Made by a program: the position numbers and the translations under genes. The notes beneath the pieces were generated by a model, which did no database searches, had not been told where the DNA came from, and was given only the letters and a program-made list of their open reading frames with translations. Positions 39,123 to 47,464 of a stretch of DNA of 55,098 bases are shown in pieces. Source of the DNA: Rhodocyclaceae bacterium (GTDB lineage: Bacteria; Pseudomonadota; Gammaproteobacteria; Burkholderiales; Rhodocyclaceae); the NCBI GenBank assembly GCA_030681195.1, contig JAUXXJ010000021.1, positions 1 through 55,098 on the forward strand. The letters are read 5' to 3'. Position 1 is the first letter of the stretch. The number at the start of each line of letters is the position of its first letter.

Positions 39123-40578
39123 TCCGCTGCAAGACCAGGGCTCCTTGAGCCAGCCCAATCCGGTCAGGACACTTTCGCTGTTTGGCGAAATTCTTGACTG
39201 GATGCTGGCGCCCCTGTTGCTCTTGTGGCCGATCTCGATCGTCGCGACCAACCATGTCGCCAACCAGATTGCCGATCTGCCTTACGATCGTCAGCTGGGC
39301 GATCTGGTTGTGGCCATCGTTCGCCAGATCGACATCGACGGTGCGCGGATCAAGATTGATCTGCCTGGTCCGGCGCGCAATCTGCTGCGTGCCGACGAGG
39401 TGGATAAAACCTACTACCAGATCATCGGTTCCCGCGGCGAACTGCTGGCGGGCGACCGGGACATTCCTGTGCACACCTACCAGCCGGAAGAGCCACTGCG
39501 TGACCTGCTGTTCCGCGATGCCAGCATCCATGGCGAGGATGTGCGCGTGGCATATCAGTGGCTGCCCGCCAGTACAGCCAGCCATCCGGTGCTGGTCCAG
39601 ATCGCCGAGACGCGCCACAAGCGCGAGCAACTGACCTCGCGCATCATCACGGGCATTCTGCTGCCGCAGTTCGCCATCATTCCGCTCGCGGTGGTGCTCG
39701 TCTGGCTGGGGCTCACGCGCGGCCTGGCGCCCCTCAATCGCTTGCAGGCGCGGATTCGCCAGCGCCGCCCGGATGATCTGTCACCAATCCACCTGCGCCA
39801 CGTGCCGGATGAACTGCGCCCGATGATCGCGGCGTTCAACGACATGATGGCGCGTCTGGAAGACAACCTTGAGGCGCAGCACCGCTTCATCTCTGCTGCC
39901 GCCCACCAGCTCAAGACACCGCTGACAGGCCTCAAGACGCAGACCGAACTGGCCCTGCAGGAAAAAGATTGCGCACAGCTGCATGATTATCTGCAACGCA
40001 TCGCCTCAGGCGTTGATCGGGCCTCGCACCTGACCTATCAACTGCTCCAACTGGCGCGTGCCGAGGCTAGCCATGACAGCGAGCAGAAAAAGGAGTTGCT
40101 CGATCTCGACGAGTTGGCGCGCGAGGTCACCGCCCATTGTGTACCCCGCGCGCTGGCACGCAATATCGACCTGGGTTTCGAGTCTGCCGGTGGTGAACTG
40201 CTGATCCACGGCATTCCTTTGCTGCTGCGCGAAATGCTCGACAACCTGGTCGACAACGCCATCAAGTATTCGTCTGTAAGAGGGCATGTCACAGTGCGCG
40301 TTAGTGCGCAGCCAGAATCTGTCCTTGAGGTTGAAGATGACGGCATTGGCATCGCCAAGGAAGATCGCGCGCGCATCTTCGAGCGCTTTTACCGGGTGCT
40401 CGATACCCAGGCGGAAGGTAGTGGTCTGGGACTGGCCATCGTGCGGGAAATTGCCGAGTTGCATCATGCGCGCATTACCGTCCTGACAAACCCGCAAGGC
40501 AAGGGAACCCTCATCAGGATCGTATTCCCCACCGTAAGCGAACTGGATGTGGCGCCACTCGCGGTGCGCGACGAATAG
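39109..40578 (+). CDS. Sensor histidine kinase (TctE/QseC-like)
   Basis: A 489-residue membrane kinase. Membrane segments lie near residues 28-47 and 182-205, with a periplasmic sensor domain of the 2CSK type between. HAMP follows, then the phosphoacceptor His266 in SAAAHQLKTPLTGLK. The ATPase has N box EMLDNLVDNAIKYS, G1 VEDDGIGIAKED, F box FERFYRV and G2 GSGLGLAIVREI. It pairs with the upstream regulator. A 14-bp tandem duplication spans its stop codon. Confidence 0.94.
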   Translation: MPQTDPLQDQGSLSQPNPVRTLSLFGEILDWMLAPLLLLWPISIVATNHVANQIADLPYDRQLGDLVVAIVRQIDIDGARIKIDLPGPARNLLRADEVDKTYYQIIGSRGELLAGDRDIPVHTYQPEEPLRDLLFRDASIHGEDVRVAYQWLPASTASHPVLVQIAETRHKREQLTSRIITGILLPQFAIIPLAVVLVWLGLTRGLAPLNRLQARIRQRRPDDLSPIHLRHVPDELRPMIAAFNDMMARLEDNLEAQHRFISAAAHQLKTPLTGLKTQTELALQEKDCAQLHDYLQRIASGVDRASHLTYQLLQLARAEASHDSEQKKELLDLDELAREVTAHCVPRALARNIDLGFESAGGELLIHGIPLLLREMLDNLVDNAIKYSSVRGHVTVRVSAQPESVLEVEDDGIGIAKEDRARIFERFYRVLDTQAEGSGLGLAIVREIAELHHARITVLTNPQGKGTLIRIVFPTVSELDVAPLAVRDE

Positions 40579-40593
40579 CGCGCGACGAATAGC
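40566..40593 (+). repeat. 14-bp tandem duplication across the kinase stop codon
   Basis: GCGCGACGAATAGC occurs back to back at 40566-40579 and 40580-40593. Each copy has the TAG that ends the kinase. The second copy directly precedes the tRNA promoter. Confidence 0.9.
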
Positions 40594-40594
40594 T

Positions 40595-40623
40595 TTGACG
40601 CTCGTGGCGCTTGCGCCTATAAT
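40595..40623 (+). promoter_or_regulatory. Promoter of tRNA-Phe
   Basis: TTGACG (40595-40600) and a perfect TATAAT (40618-40623) are 17 bases apart. A GC-rich discriminator (GCGCCGC) follows, as in stringently controlled stable-RNA promoters. Confidence 0.85.
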
Positions 40624-40637
40624 GCGCCGCTTTCTTT

Positions 40638-40713
40638 GGCCAAGTAGCTCAGTTGGTAGAGCAGCGGATTGAAAATCCGCGTGTCGGTGGTTCGATTCCG
40701 CCCTTGGCCACCA
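40638..40713 (+). tRNA. tRNA-Phe (anticodon GAA)
   Basis: 76 bases. The acceptor stem GGCCAAG pairs with CTTGGCC at 40703-40709, followed by A and encoded CCA. The D loop has AGTTGGTAGA, the anticodon loop is TTGAAAA in a GCGGA/TCCGC stem, and the T loop is TTCGATT. It marks the left side of the mobile element. Confidence 0.97.
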
Positions 40714-40721
40714 GTATTTAG

Positions 40722-40755
40722 CGCCCAACTGTTCTCAGTTGGGCGTTTCTATTTC
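40722..40755 (+). terminator. Terminator after tRNA-Phe
   Basis: CGCCCAACTG (40722-40731) and CAGTTGGGCG (40736-40745) form a perfect 10-bp stem with a TTCT loop, followed by a T-rich tract. Confidence 0.9.
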
Positions 40756-40991
40756 TACTTCCCGCAAACCACGCGCGGTTCGCGCCCATTCTGCGTGTGC
40801 CATGGGTATGCACGGTCTGGGCCGCAGAGCAGTCGGTTCGACTCTCATTTGCCCTCTGTTCTCTCAAAATCTCCACCAACTCTTTCGCCGTGGCACACGC
40901 ACATTGACCTTTATTGCAATAGCTTATGTGCGTGCCAGCTTACAAGGTTTTCCGGCTGACTTGGATAGGCGGTGCATGTCACGAACACTCT

Positions 40992-41918
40992 TCACCGCTT
41001 GGCCGCACACGGCATTGCATACAGCCCTTCGCGTTCCTGCGTATCCACGAGAGTTTGGTAGGCGTGACGAGGCCCCTCGTATCGCGCCGCCTTGAAGACG
41101 TCACTCGGCTTCGTGCTGTTGAGTTTGGCGCGCAGCATTACCTGCTCCCCTCGACGCCATTCACCCTTGAATTCCCATAGCGCCTTGAAGACGGCAGCCT
41201 GGCCCGGCGTGCAGTGGATGGCTCCATCCGACCAGCTATCCAACGTGACCCACCGGAAATCTGCCGAGAACGGACCAAAGACAGGTGTCGTCGGGTCAGC
41301 CACCACTGACATGCCGGCTGTCTCGGCCACCGGGGTGTAGGTGATTCCGCTGCCGTAGAAAGCGAATCGTTCCTCCAGTGACAACCACTCCACGCCATGC
41401 CCAAGTGGCTCTCCCCGCGCTTCCCTGTGCCGAGGTGCAATGACGCGGATGTTTCCATCCTTCACCCGAACCCGGTCTAGGATCGTCGGCTCGCGCCAGA
41501 TCTTCATCAGGCTGCGCGCCAGCACTACCGGAGCGCTTCGTGCGTCACCCAGATGCCAAACGTCGGCCCCGAGATCGATGATCCCATCCCGGCTATTGAT
41601 ATCCATGGCCAGCCGCAACTTCGCCCGAAACCACTCTTGATCGAGTTCCAGCGCGGCCAGGTCATCAGCTTGTACCGAGACTTGGCCACACTCCGGACAA
41701 TGGCAAGTGCGACCACCTTTCCCGTCGCCCCATATCTGACATCGATGCAGCTGGCAGTAGGGGCATAGCGTATGGGTCTGATTCAGGACTGCAGGTTTCA
41801 CTGCCTTGCCTAGGGTGTTGGATGCGGCAATCTCGCTGGGTGATAACGTGCTGTGTGACAAGGGTGTGCCGCCGGAAAACAGACGGCACACCAGCGCCCA
41901 TGCATCGTGGCTCGCCAC
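40992..41918 (-). CDS. Uncharacterised zinc-ribbon protein of the island
   Basis: No family was recognised. The 308-residue product starts on GTG (41918), 8 bases after GAGG and 3 bases after the upstream stop. CPYC at residues 52-55 and HCPECG at 73-78, with Cys60 and Cys72, form a likely zinc ribbon. The rest is a mixed alpha/beta sequence without membrane segments. It is the second gene of a two-gene operon with the 413-residue protein, so the two probably act together. Confidence 0.75.
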   Translation of the reverse strand: MASHDAWALVCRLFSGGTPLSHSTLSPSEIAASNTLGKAVKPAVLNQTHTLCPYCQLHRCQIWGDGKGGRTCHCPECGQVSVQADDLAALELDQEWFRAKLRLAMDINSRDGIIDLGADVWHLGDARSAPVVLARSLMKIWREPTILDRVRVKDGNIRVIAPRHREARGEPLGHGVEWLSLEERFAFYGSGITYTPVAETAGMSVVADPTTPVFGPFSADFRWVTLDSWSDGAIHCTPGQAAVFKALWEFKGEWRRGEQVMLRAKLNSTKPSDVFKAARYEGPRHAYQTLVDTQEREGLYAMPCAAKR

Positions 41919-41921
41919 TGA

Positions 41922-43163
41922 TTATTCCTCGTACACCGGCTGCTGATTCGCGGTCTCGACGTCCGGCGGTGCCTCGTGGGCTGAGAGCGTCTGGCCCGGC
42001 TGCAGGATGCCCAACGTGACCAGATAGCCTTCCAGCTGTCCCTGCATCTCGGCATCGAACTTGTGCAGATTCAGGCGTCCCTTGCGGGTGACCTCGATGG
42101 TCACGACCTTGGGGCGCATCTTTCCAGGCTCGGGCGGATAGTAGAGATTGATGTGCGCGGCCGTCACCAACCAGCCCCGGCTCAGCGGGTTCTCGTTGGG
42201 AAACTCGTCCTGCAGCAGATCCGTCACGCAACGCTGTTCGCTGGAGGCCATTGCCGTGCAATCCAACTTCAATGCCGAGCTAGGACTGAGCACGGTGATC
42301 GACTTCACCTGCAGAACATCAAATCCGTCTGCCTGGGCGGCCGGTACGTTGAAGCCGAGGCGCAACACGGACAAGTCCAGCGTCGGCGGTTTGATGCGTT
42401 GGGCGTCGACCTTCACGCCCAGCAGATGCTCGGCGAAGGCATCGAGCAGACTCTGATGGTATTTGACGCCACCCCTCACCAGGGTTCTGGTCACGCCTGT
42501 GGCCATCGAGTATTCCAGCACCGAGTGGATGTTCGGGTTACCCACACGCCGTTTGAGGTCGTCCCCTTCGAACTCCAGTTGCAGCATTGCCAAGTCCTTG
42601 ACGTGGACGCTCAGCAAAAAAACTCCAGGGCTGCGTTCCATGACATAGGCCTTACTCCGGTCGCCACATTGCATCTCGCGTTGGTAGAACGCTGACACGG
42701 CCTGGCGCAATCCTGTCATGGCCGGTTCCGAGGTGTTGGGCCGGCGACATACGCCGAGGTCGTGCTGCTGGGCCTGCCCGCCGTGACGCTCGAAATGATC
42801 AACGTCGCCAGCGCGATCGAACAAGTCTGGGTGTTTCGCGTAGAGCCAGAACGAACGGTGCATGTCGCTTTGGCAGGCCACCAATCCCGATAGTGCAGCC
42901 GCATTGCCCGTCGATACCTGGAACATCGCCTGTTTGCCGGCGGCGTCGCCCAACTCCACACTGGCACGGAGTTTCGCAGCCACCCGATCGCGCACGGTAA
43001 CATCAGAGCAAGTGAGCAAGTCTTCCACCAGCGCATGGGAGGTTGCTGGCGCATCGGCCCAGGTAAACCCAGCGGGCATGGTCAGCCCATTGTCCGTCAA
43101 AAAGTCGCGCAGCCCGGCGTCCACCGGCAGTTCGAGCAGCACTTCGACCCAAGTCTTTTTCAT
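41922..43163 (-). CDS. Uncharacterised 413-residue protein of the island
   Basis: No family was recognised. It begins MKKTWVEVLLELPVDAGLRD. ATG 43163 has AAGGA 8 bases upstream, while the open frame continuing to 43319 would cover the operator region and is rejected. The C-terminal half has a possible nucleic-acid- or ligand-binding beta-rich part (VVTIEVTRKGRLNLHKFDAE). It is transcribed divergently from the XRE regulator and directly precedes the zinc-ribbon gene. Confidence 0.75.
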   Translation of the reverse strand: MKKTWVEVLLELPVDAGLRDFLTDNGLTMPAGFTWADAPATSHALVEDLLTCSDVTVRDRVAAKLRASVELGDAAGKQAMFQVSTGNAAALSGLVACQSDMHRSFWLYAKHPDLFDRAGDVDHFERHGGQAQQHDLGVCRRPNTSEPAMTGLRQAVSAFYQREMQCGDRSKAYVMERSPGVFLLSVHVKDLAMLQLEFEGDDLKRRVGNPNIHSVLEYSMATGVTRTLVRGGVKYHQSLLDAFAEHLLGVKVDAQRIKPPTLDLSVLRLGFNVPAAQADGFDVLQVKSITVLSPSSALKLDCTAMASSEQRCVTDLLQDEFPNENPLSRGWLVTAAHINLYYPPEPGKMRPKVVTIEVTRKGRLNLHKFDAEMQGQLEGYLVTLGILQPGQTLSAHEAPPDVETANQQPVYEE

Positions 43164-43248
43164 CTTCGTAGTCCTTTCCGAAATGGCGTCGGAGGTTTGC
43201 GAACGAGGAATTCGAAGCGCTGGCCGGCGACTATGATTACTAAACTTA

Positions 43249-43276
43249 TATCGCGCAATAGTAAAGTAGCGTGATA
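43249..43276. promoter_or_regulatory. Likely operator: inverted repeat in the divergent promoter region
   Basis: TATCGCGC (43249-43256) and GCGTGATA (43269-43276) form an inverted repeat with one mismatch and a 12-base centre. It lies between the divergent 413-residue gene and the XRE gene. Confidence 0.5.
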
Positions 43277-43339
43277 CAGCGCAATTCTGTTCCTCCCGAT
43301 TACGCTTGTCAACAAGCAAGGAACATCTGGCGCTTTTAT

Positions 43340-43356
43340 GTATCGCAGAGCTATAC
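43340..43356. promoter_or_regulatory. Likely second operator upstream of the XRE gene
   Basis: GTATCGCAGAGCTATAC is a 17-base imperfect palindrome (GTAT.GC...GC.ATAC). It overlaps TATACT (43352-43357), a possible -10 box. TATCGC is shared with the inverted repeat at 43249. This fits autoregulation by the XRE protein. A further palindrome, GCTTGT-CA-ACAAGC, lies at 43304-43317. Confidence 0.5.
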
Positions 43357-43399
43357 TTTCAGTCCTATCAGGATTTATTGACGAGACAGGAGCATCGCC

Positions 43400-43741
43400 A
43401 TGGCTTCGGTATTCGGAGCACGCCTGCGGCGCTTCCGTGAGGCGAACAATCTGACTCTGCAGCAGGTTGCCGACGCGGTTGGCTGCACCAAGGCCTATAT
43501 CTGGGAATTGGAAATGAAGGAAGGCCAGCGCCCATCTGCAGAGCGGGTCCGCGCATTGGCCAAGGTGCTCGGCGTTACGATGGAGGACGTGATGGGAGAG
43601 CCACTTCAGAAGGTTCCCGAAGCCACCCCCGAAGACGTCCGCTTCTTCCGCGAGTACGCCGGTATGACCGACGAGGAGAAGGACCGCTACCGTCAGCTGC
43701 TCCAGATCGCGTTCCCGGAAAAGGGCAAGAGCGGAGATTGA
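43400..43741 (+). CDS. XRE-family transcriptional regulator
   Basis: A 113-residue repressor-like protein. The helix-turn-helix lies at about residues 7-62 (RLRRFREANNLTLQQVADAV, then TKAYIWELEMKEGQRPSAER). A C-terminal helical extension ends PEKGKSGD. AGGAG lies upstream of the ATG. The ImmA-like gene follows 3 bases later, a pairing common in phages and integrative elements where the protease cleaves the repressor. Confidence 0.88.
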   Translation: MASVFGARLRRFREANNLTLQQVADAVGCTKAYIWELEMKEGQRPSAERVRALAKVLGVTMEDVMGEPLQKVPEATPEDVRFFREYAGMTDEEKDRYRQLLQIAFPEKGKSGD

Positions 43742-43744
43742 ACA

Positions 43745-44674
43745 TTGAGTGCAGCGCAGGCCCTCGCAGGTTCGATCGCCGCCAATACCGTCCAGAAGTG
43801 GTTGCGGGCGTGGCATCAGGATGGCATGCCTGATGCCATCGATCTGGAGATCGTCCGCCAGATGCTTCCTGGCACACCTTATGGCGTTGGCGTCCGCGAG
43901 ATCAAGGCGCCGATGGTGCACGATATCGACAGCTGCGAAGGCATGCTCGTTCGCAACCCGAAGGATGCCGCCGAGTGGGGCATCTTCTACAACGGCAAGG
44001 CCAGCTCCGAGCGCCGGCGTTTCACCATTGCCCATGAATTGGGCCACTTCATCCTGCATCGCGGCCAGCAGCAGAGCTTCAACTGCGACAAGGAAAGCGT
44101 CTACTCCGGCATCGACACCATCCGTGCCATCGAGCGCGAAGCCGACGAATTCGCCAGCAATCTGTTGATGCCCGGTGATCTGCTGCGCGACTGGATTTCG
44201 AACCAGCGCATCGACCTGCGCGTCCTCAGCGCCCTCGCCAAGCGATTCCAGGTTTCGTTCGAGGCGCTGTGCATCCGCTTCATTAAATTTACCACGCAGC
44301 GCGCGATCCTCGTCTATTGGGACAACGGCTACGTGAGGTACGAATGGCGAAGCAGCAACGCAGTCAGGACGCGGGCTCGCATCCGGCGCAATGGCGATCC
44401 GCAGGAACCGTTGCCGGGAACGCTAGCCGCCGATGCCAGCATCGATCAGGAATGGGATGGCACGGAAATGTCCGCCGCGATCTGGTGTCCGGAAGAGGCA
44501 GCCCATATGAAGCTGTGGGAGTTCAAGCACAGCTACGGCGCGCGTGATCGCGTCCTCACGTTGCTCCTGCTCGAAAGCGCCGAACCGCGCTCGTGGGATC
44601 GGTCGTGGCAGGACGGCGAGAGCTTCGACAGCTACGATCAATTTGTCTCGAACGGCCAGCATCCTATTCGGTGA
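43745..44674 (+). CDS. ImmA/IrrE-family metallopeptidase
   Basis: A 309-residue protein. FTIAHELGHFILHR holds the HExxH zinc-protease motif and IEREADEFASNLLMP the third ligand region (E.EAD.FA). The N-terminal part and the C-terminal about 100 residues are outside the recognised domain. It starts on TTG (43745), 3 bases after the XRE gene. The likely role is cleavage of the XRE repressor under stress. It may equally be part of a toxin-antitoxin or defence unit. Confidence 0.85.
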   Translation: MSAAQALAGSIAANTVQKWLRAWHQDGMPDAIDLEIVRQMLPGTPYGVGVREIKAPMVHDIDSCEGMLVRNPKDAAEWGIFYNGKASSERRRFTIAHELGHFILHRGQQQSFNCDKESVYSGIDTIRAIEREADEFASNLLMPGDLLRDWISNQRIDLRVLSALAKRFQVSFEALCIRFIKFTTQRAILVYWDNGYVRYEWRSSNAVRTRARIRRNGDPQEPLPGTLAADASIDQEWDGTEMSAAIWCPEEAAHMKLWEFKHSYGARDRVLTLLLLESAEPRSWDRSWQDGESFDSYDQFVSNGQHPIR

Positions 44675-44695
44675 CGCCAGCGAGGAAAGCCAACG

Positions 44696-45697
44696 ATGGA
44701 AATTCTTGAAGCGTATTGCGAAGACCTTGGGCGCGTCGTCGAAATCTACGAAGCGCAGGAAGAATACTTCGCCCAGCCAGCAGGCAATCGGCATCGCTTC
44801 CAGTTCCGTTGCTCAGATGTCGCGTGCCGCGCCGTGAACAATCCGCTCGTCGTTGGAGTGAATTACGACAAGAATGCAGAGGAGTCCGACAAGTACCAGC
44901 AGCCCCACTTCAAATCGCACACGAAGCATCCGCACATTGATACGTGTGTGTGGATGATTGGCGACGCGGGCAGGCGCGAAGAAGATCCAATCGGAGATGA
45001 GCGCGATGGCCGCCATCCCCGCCCGAAAGCAACGAACGTCGTCGATGTGTTCGAACCGCGCCATTCCGACACCTTGCTGGGCACAGCTGCCGAAAATGTT
45101 CGTCCGCCAGCAGTCGCTTCAGATGACGCTGTGCAGGAGGACGGTGGTCAAGCAGGCATTCGTACAGGGACTACGACCACATCTCGTTTGGAGAAACTGA
45201 TCGACTGTTGGTCGCAGATGGAGCCAGAGGAGCGCCGCAACCATCACATCGCTATCAACGGTCGCACGCTCACCTACCATCAACTGTGCCTTCGCGTCGG
45301 CATTCTGTCCGAGGAAGAGAACGGCACGCGGGTTGTCTATGGCGGCGCTCGTGTCAGAGCTTGGCCTGAAGATGAACCCAGTCACTACTACGTGAATTTC
45401 ATCGATGGATGTGATCGTTTTCCAGAAGCAGCGGGAGAAAAATCGCTGACAATTTCCCTGCCCATCAAGCGCCTGAAGCAATCACGACGCGGAGCCTTGC
45501 TGACGGATCGCATCGAGCAGGCATCGCAGCCGAACCACTATTTGAAGGTCTACGCTTGGGGAGACATCACAGCTCGCACCGGAAGCAAAAAGGGCTACGA
45601 ACTGGAAGTGACTGCTTTGGACAACCTCGTGCTCAAGGTCGTTAAGAAAAACCCGGCAGGACGAAAGCAACCGCCCACAATCGATACGCCGGACTAG
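44696..45697 (+). CDS. Uncharacterised protein with an N-terminal Cys/His cluster
   Basis: No family was firmly recognised. The 333-residue product has Cys39, Cys44, His71, His75, His78, His80 and Cys84 (FRCSDVAC, then HFKSHTKHPHIDTC). This looks like a zinc site and loosely resembles the HFAH-type site of CoiA-like proteins. The C-terminal 180 residues are mixed alpha/beta (YYVNFIDGCDRF, HYLKVYAWGDITAR). It follows the ImmA-like gene after 21 bases and its end overlaps the convergent DUF3800-like gene by 4 bases. Confidence 0.7.
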   Translation: MEILEAYCEDLGRVVEIYEAQEEYFAQPAGNRHRFQFRCSDVACRAVNNPLVVGVNYDKNAEESDKYQQPHFKSHTKHPHIDTCVWMIGDAGRREEDPIGDERDGRHPRPKATNVVDVFEPRHSDTLLGTAAENVRPPAVASDDAVQEDGGQAGIRTGTTTTSRLEKLIDCWSQMEPEERRNHHIAINGRTLTYHQLCLRVGILSEEENGTRVVYGGARVRAWPEDEPSHYYVNFIDGCDRFPEAAGEKSLTISLPIKRLKQSRRGALLTDRIEQASQPNHYLKVYAWGDITARTGSKKGYELEVTALDNLVLKVVKKNPAGRKQPPTIDTPD

Positions 45698-46623
45698 GCG
45701 CTTGCCTTCGGATGTCGATATATGCCATCGCCAATGCAATCTCCGCTTCCCCAATTGAAAAACGCATCAAGATGCGCAGCAAGCGGATGACCAGCGACGG
45801 CATCCATGCAATTCAACGGGCCATACAGCGCATCAGCATCCCGGTGCTTGAAAAGGTAATTCAAGCTGTTCGCCAACACGTCGGCAGCAAGCACCAAGCC
45901 GTCACTATCGGGCATTGTCACGATGGACAAGCTGTTCACCAGCGGCGAAAAATCAAGTTCGGGTGGCCTCTTCACAGTGGTCGTGATTGAACCAGTCACA
46001 ACCTTTTTCTCGATAGTGTCATAGCCCGTCCTTTTCACAACGCTTGGATCGCTGTCGAGAAGGTCTCTTGCAACCACGGTGAAGCGCTTCACGAGCGGCG
46101 TGTCCACCTGATCCGTCATAATCTCGATGTCCTCGCCTTGCCGTCCACGTTCCAGAAGAAAAGCGACAAGATGCGAGTAGAGGCCGGAAAACAGTTCCAC
46201 ATGCATGGACGCCGGTTCTTCACGCGGGCTGCCATGCTTGATTCGAGGCTCCTCGCAGCCACGCGCCGCGCGCAAGGCTTCGCCTTGCTGCTTGAGCAGA
46301 TTGGAAAAGGTCTGATGATCTGCATGTAGTCCGGCAACATGGATGGCATACCAGAAGCAGGGCAATTTCGTGTTCTTGATCGCCGCGAAAAGCTCGTTCC
46401 GCATTGCCCCTTGCTGTTCGGGAGAAAGGTCCGCGATGTGCAGCTTTCCAGACGCAGGCCTGTAGCGTGCGGCAATTTGATCGAATGTGGGCTTCACTGT
46501 CGCCAAGCATTCCTCTGGCACCATGATTCCAGCAAACACGCCGACTTCTCCGGGGGAGGCTTCGTCTTGGTTGGCGTAGCCCTTTGCTCCCGACTCATCG
46601 CAATATAGGAATACCTTTGTCAT
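45694..46623 (-). CDS. DUF3800-like protein
   Basis: A 309-residue protein starting MTKVFLYCDESGAKGY. The FxDESG start is the hallmark of DUF3800, a family with a predicted RNase H-like fold that is often found on mobile elements. Later acidic residues (IMTDQVDTP; VLAADVLANSLNYLFKHRD) could complete a metal site. It is convergent with the Cys/His-cluster gene. Its exact function is unknown. Confidence 0.7.
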   Translation of the reverse strand: MTKVFLYCDESGAKGYANQDEASPGEVGVFAGIMVPEECLATVKPTFDQIAARYRPASGKLHIADLSPEQQGAMRNELFAAIKNTKLPCFWYAIHVAGLHADHQTFSNLLKQQGEALRAARGCEEPRIKHGSPREEPASMHVELFSGLYSHLVAFLLERGRQGEDIEIMTDQVDTPLVKRFTVVARDLLDSDPSVVKRTGYDTIEKKVVTGSITTTVKRPPELDFSPLVNSLSIVTMPDSDGLVLAADVLANSLNYLFKHRDADALYGPLNCMDAVAGHPLAAHLDAFFNWGSGDCIGDGIYRHPKASA

Positions 46624-46769
46624 CGTGCCTCCTGTGGCCCAGATTTTGGCAGGTGTGGGGCTGAATAGAAACCATCTTGCCCAACCCGCGCACTCCCGCT
46701 AAATCACGTTACGCGAAGTGCCTCCAGTTTCTAGCATGAGCAGCGTTACCTTATGGAACGCTTGCCATC

Positions 46770-46997
46770 ATGCACGACATCGAACTCATCTCCATCGACC
46801 GGGGTACCCCAAGCCCCCGACACGCGCACGAAGAAATTGCCGACTTGCTCTCTGCAGCATTGTTGCGACTTCGCACCAGAAATTCATCGTCAGACGATCC
46901 AGATAAATCTGGCCATAGAGAGCCGGTTTTTCTTGGCTTCTCCCACCCACAGCGCGTGAATGCGAACCCCAATCAGCAAGAAGGAGTTCGCCCATGA
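46770..46997 (+). CDS. Small protein at the head of the recombinase module
   Basis: A 75-residue protein beginning MHDIELISIDRGTPSPRHAH, of unknown function. It overlaps the DUF2924 gene by 4 bases (ATGA at 46994), which supports it as a real gene. The ribosome-binding site is weak. An amphipathic helix near residues 20-38 (HEEIADLLSAALLRLRTR) is the only visible feature. Confidence 0.65.
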   Translation: MHDIELISIDRGTPSPRHAHEEIADLLSAALLRLRTRNSSSDDPDKSGHREPVFLGFSHPQRVNANPNQQEGVRP

Positions 46998-47464
46998 CAA
47001 CACACGCACCGCTGCCCGATACAGCAACAGTCTCGGCCCGCATCGCTCAACTTTCCCTGTTGCCCATGGACAGCATCTGGGCAATGTGGGACGAGCATTT
47101 CGATCAGCGACCGAATCACCATCACCGTACCTGGCTGGAAAGCCGGTTGGCTTACAAGCTGCAAGAGCGGGCTTTCGGCGGTCTCAAGGTATCGGTACGG
47201 CGCAAACTAGAGAGCATCGGCGAGACTGGAGTGCTGCCCAAAAATCTTCAGCGCGAAGCCGATCGCCTCCTGCCGGGTACCATCCTGACGCGCATCTATG
47301 ATGATGTCGAACATCATGTTCTGGTGCGCGGCGTGCGCGACTTCGAATACCGGGGGCAGCGTTTCACGAGCCTGACGGCGGTGGCCAAGGTGATCACCGG
47401 ATGCCCATGGTCAGGTCCGCTGTTTTTCGGACTCAAGGCGCGCAGTAAGCAGGAGGCAGCATGA
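46994..47464 (+). CDS. DUF2924 family protein
   Basis: A 156-residue protein. The features are ARIAQLSLLPMDSIWAMWDE, WLESRLAYKLQERAFGGL and the C-terminal GVRDFEYRGQRFTSLTAVAK followed by ITGCPWSGPLFFGL. The FxYxGxxYxSLSAVAxxITG-type end is typical of DUF2924, which is regularly found just before serine recombinases in phages and islands. It overlaps both neighbours by 4 bases. Confidence 0.85.
   Translation: MTTHAPLPDTATVSARIAQLSLLPMDSIWAMWDEHFDQRPNHHHRTWLESRLAYKLQERAFGGLKVSVRRKLESIGETGVLPKNLQREADRLLPGTILTRIYDDVEHHVLVRGVRDFEYRGQRFTSLTAVAKVITGCPWSGPLFFGLKARSKQEAA

Noticed and set aside
40800..40870. Stretch resembling a tRNA T-arm (GTCGGTTCGACTC) downstream of tRNA-Phe, possibly an attachment-site remnant
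   Set aside because: The T-stem does not pair and no acceptor or anticodon arm can be drawn. It is also unlike the tRNA-Phe 3' end.
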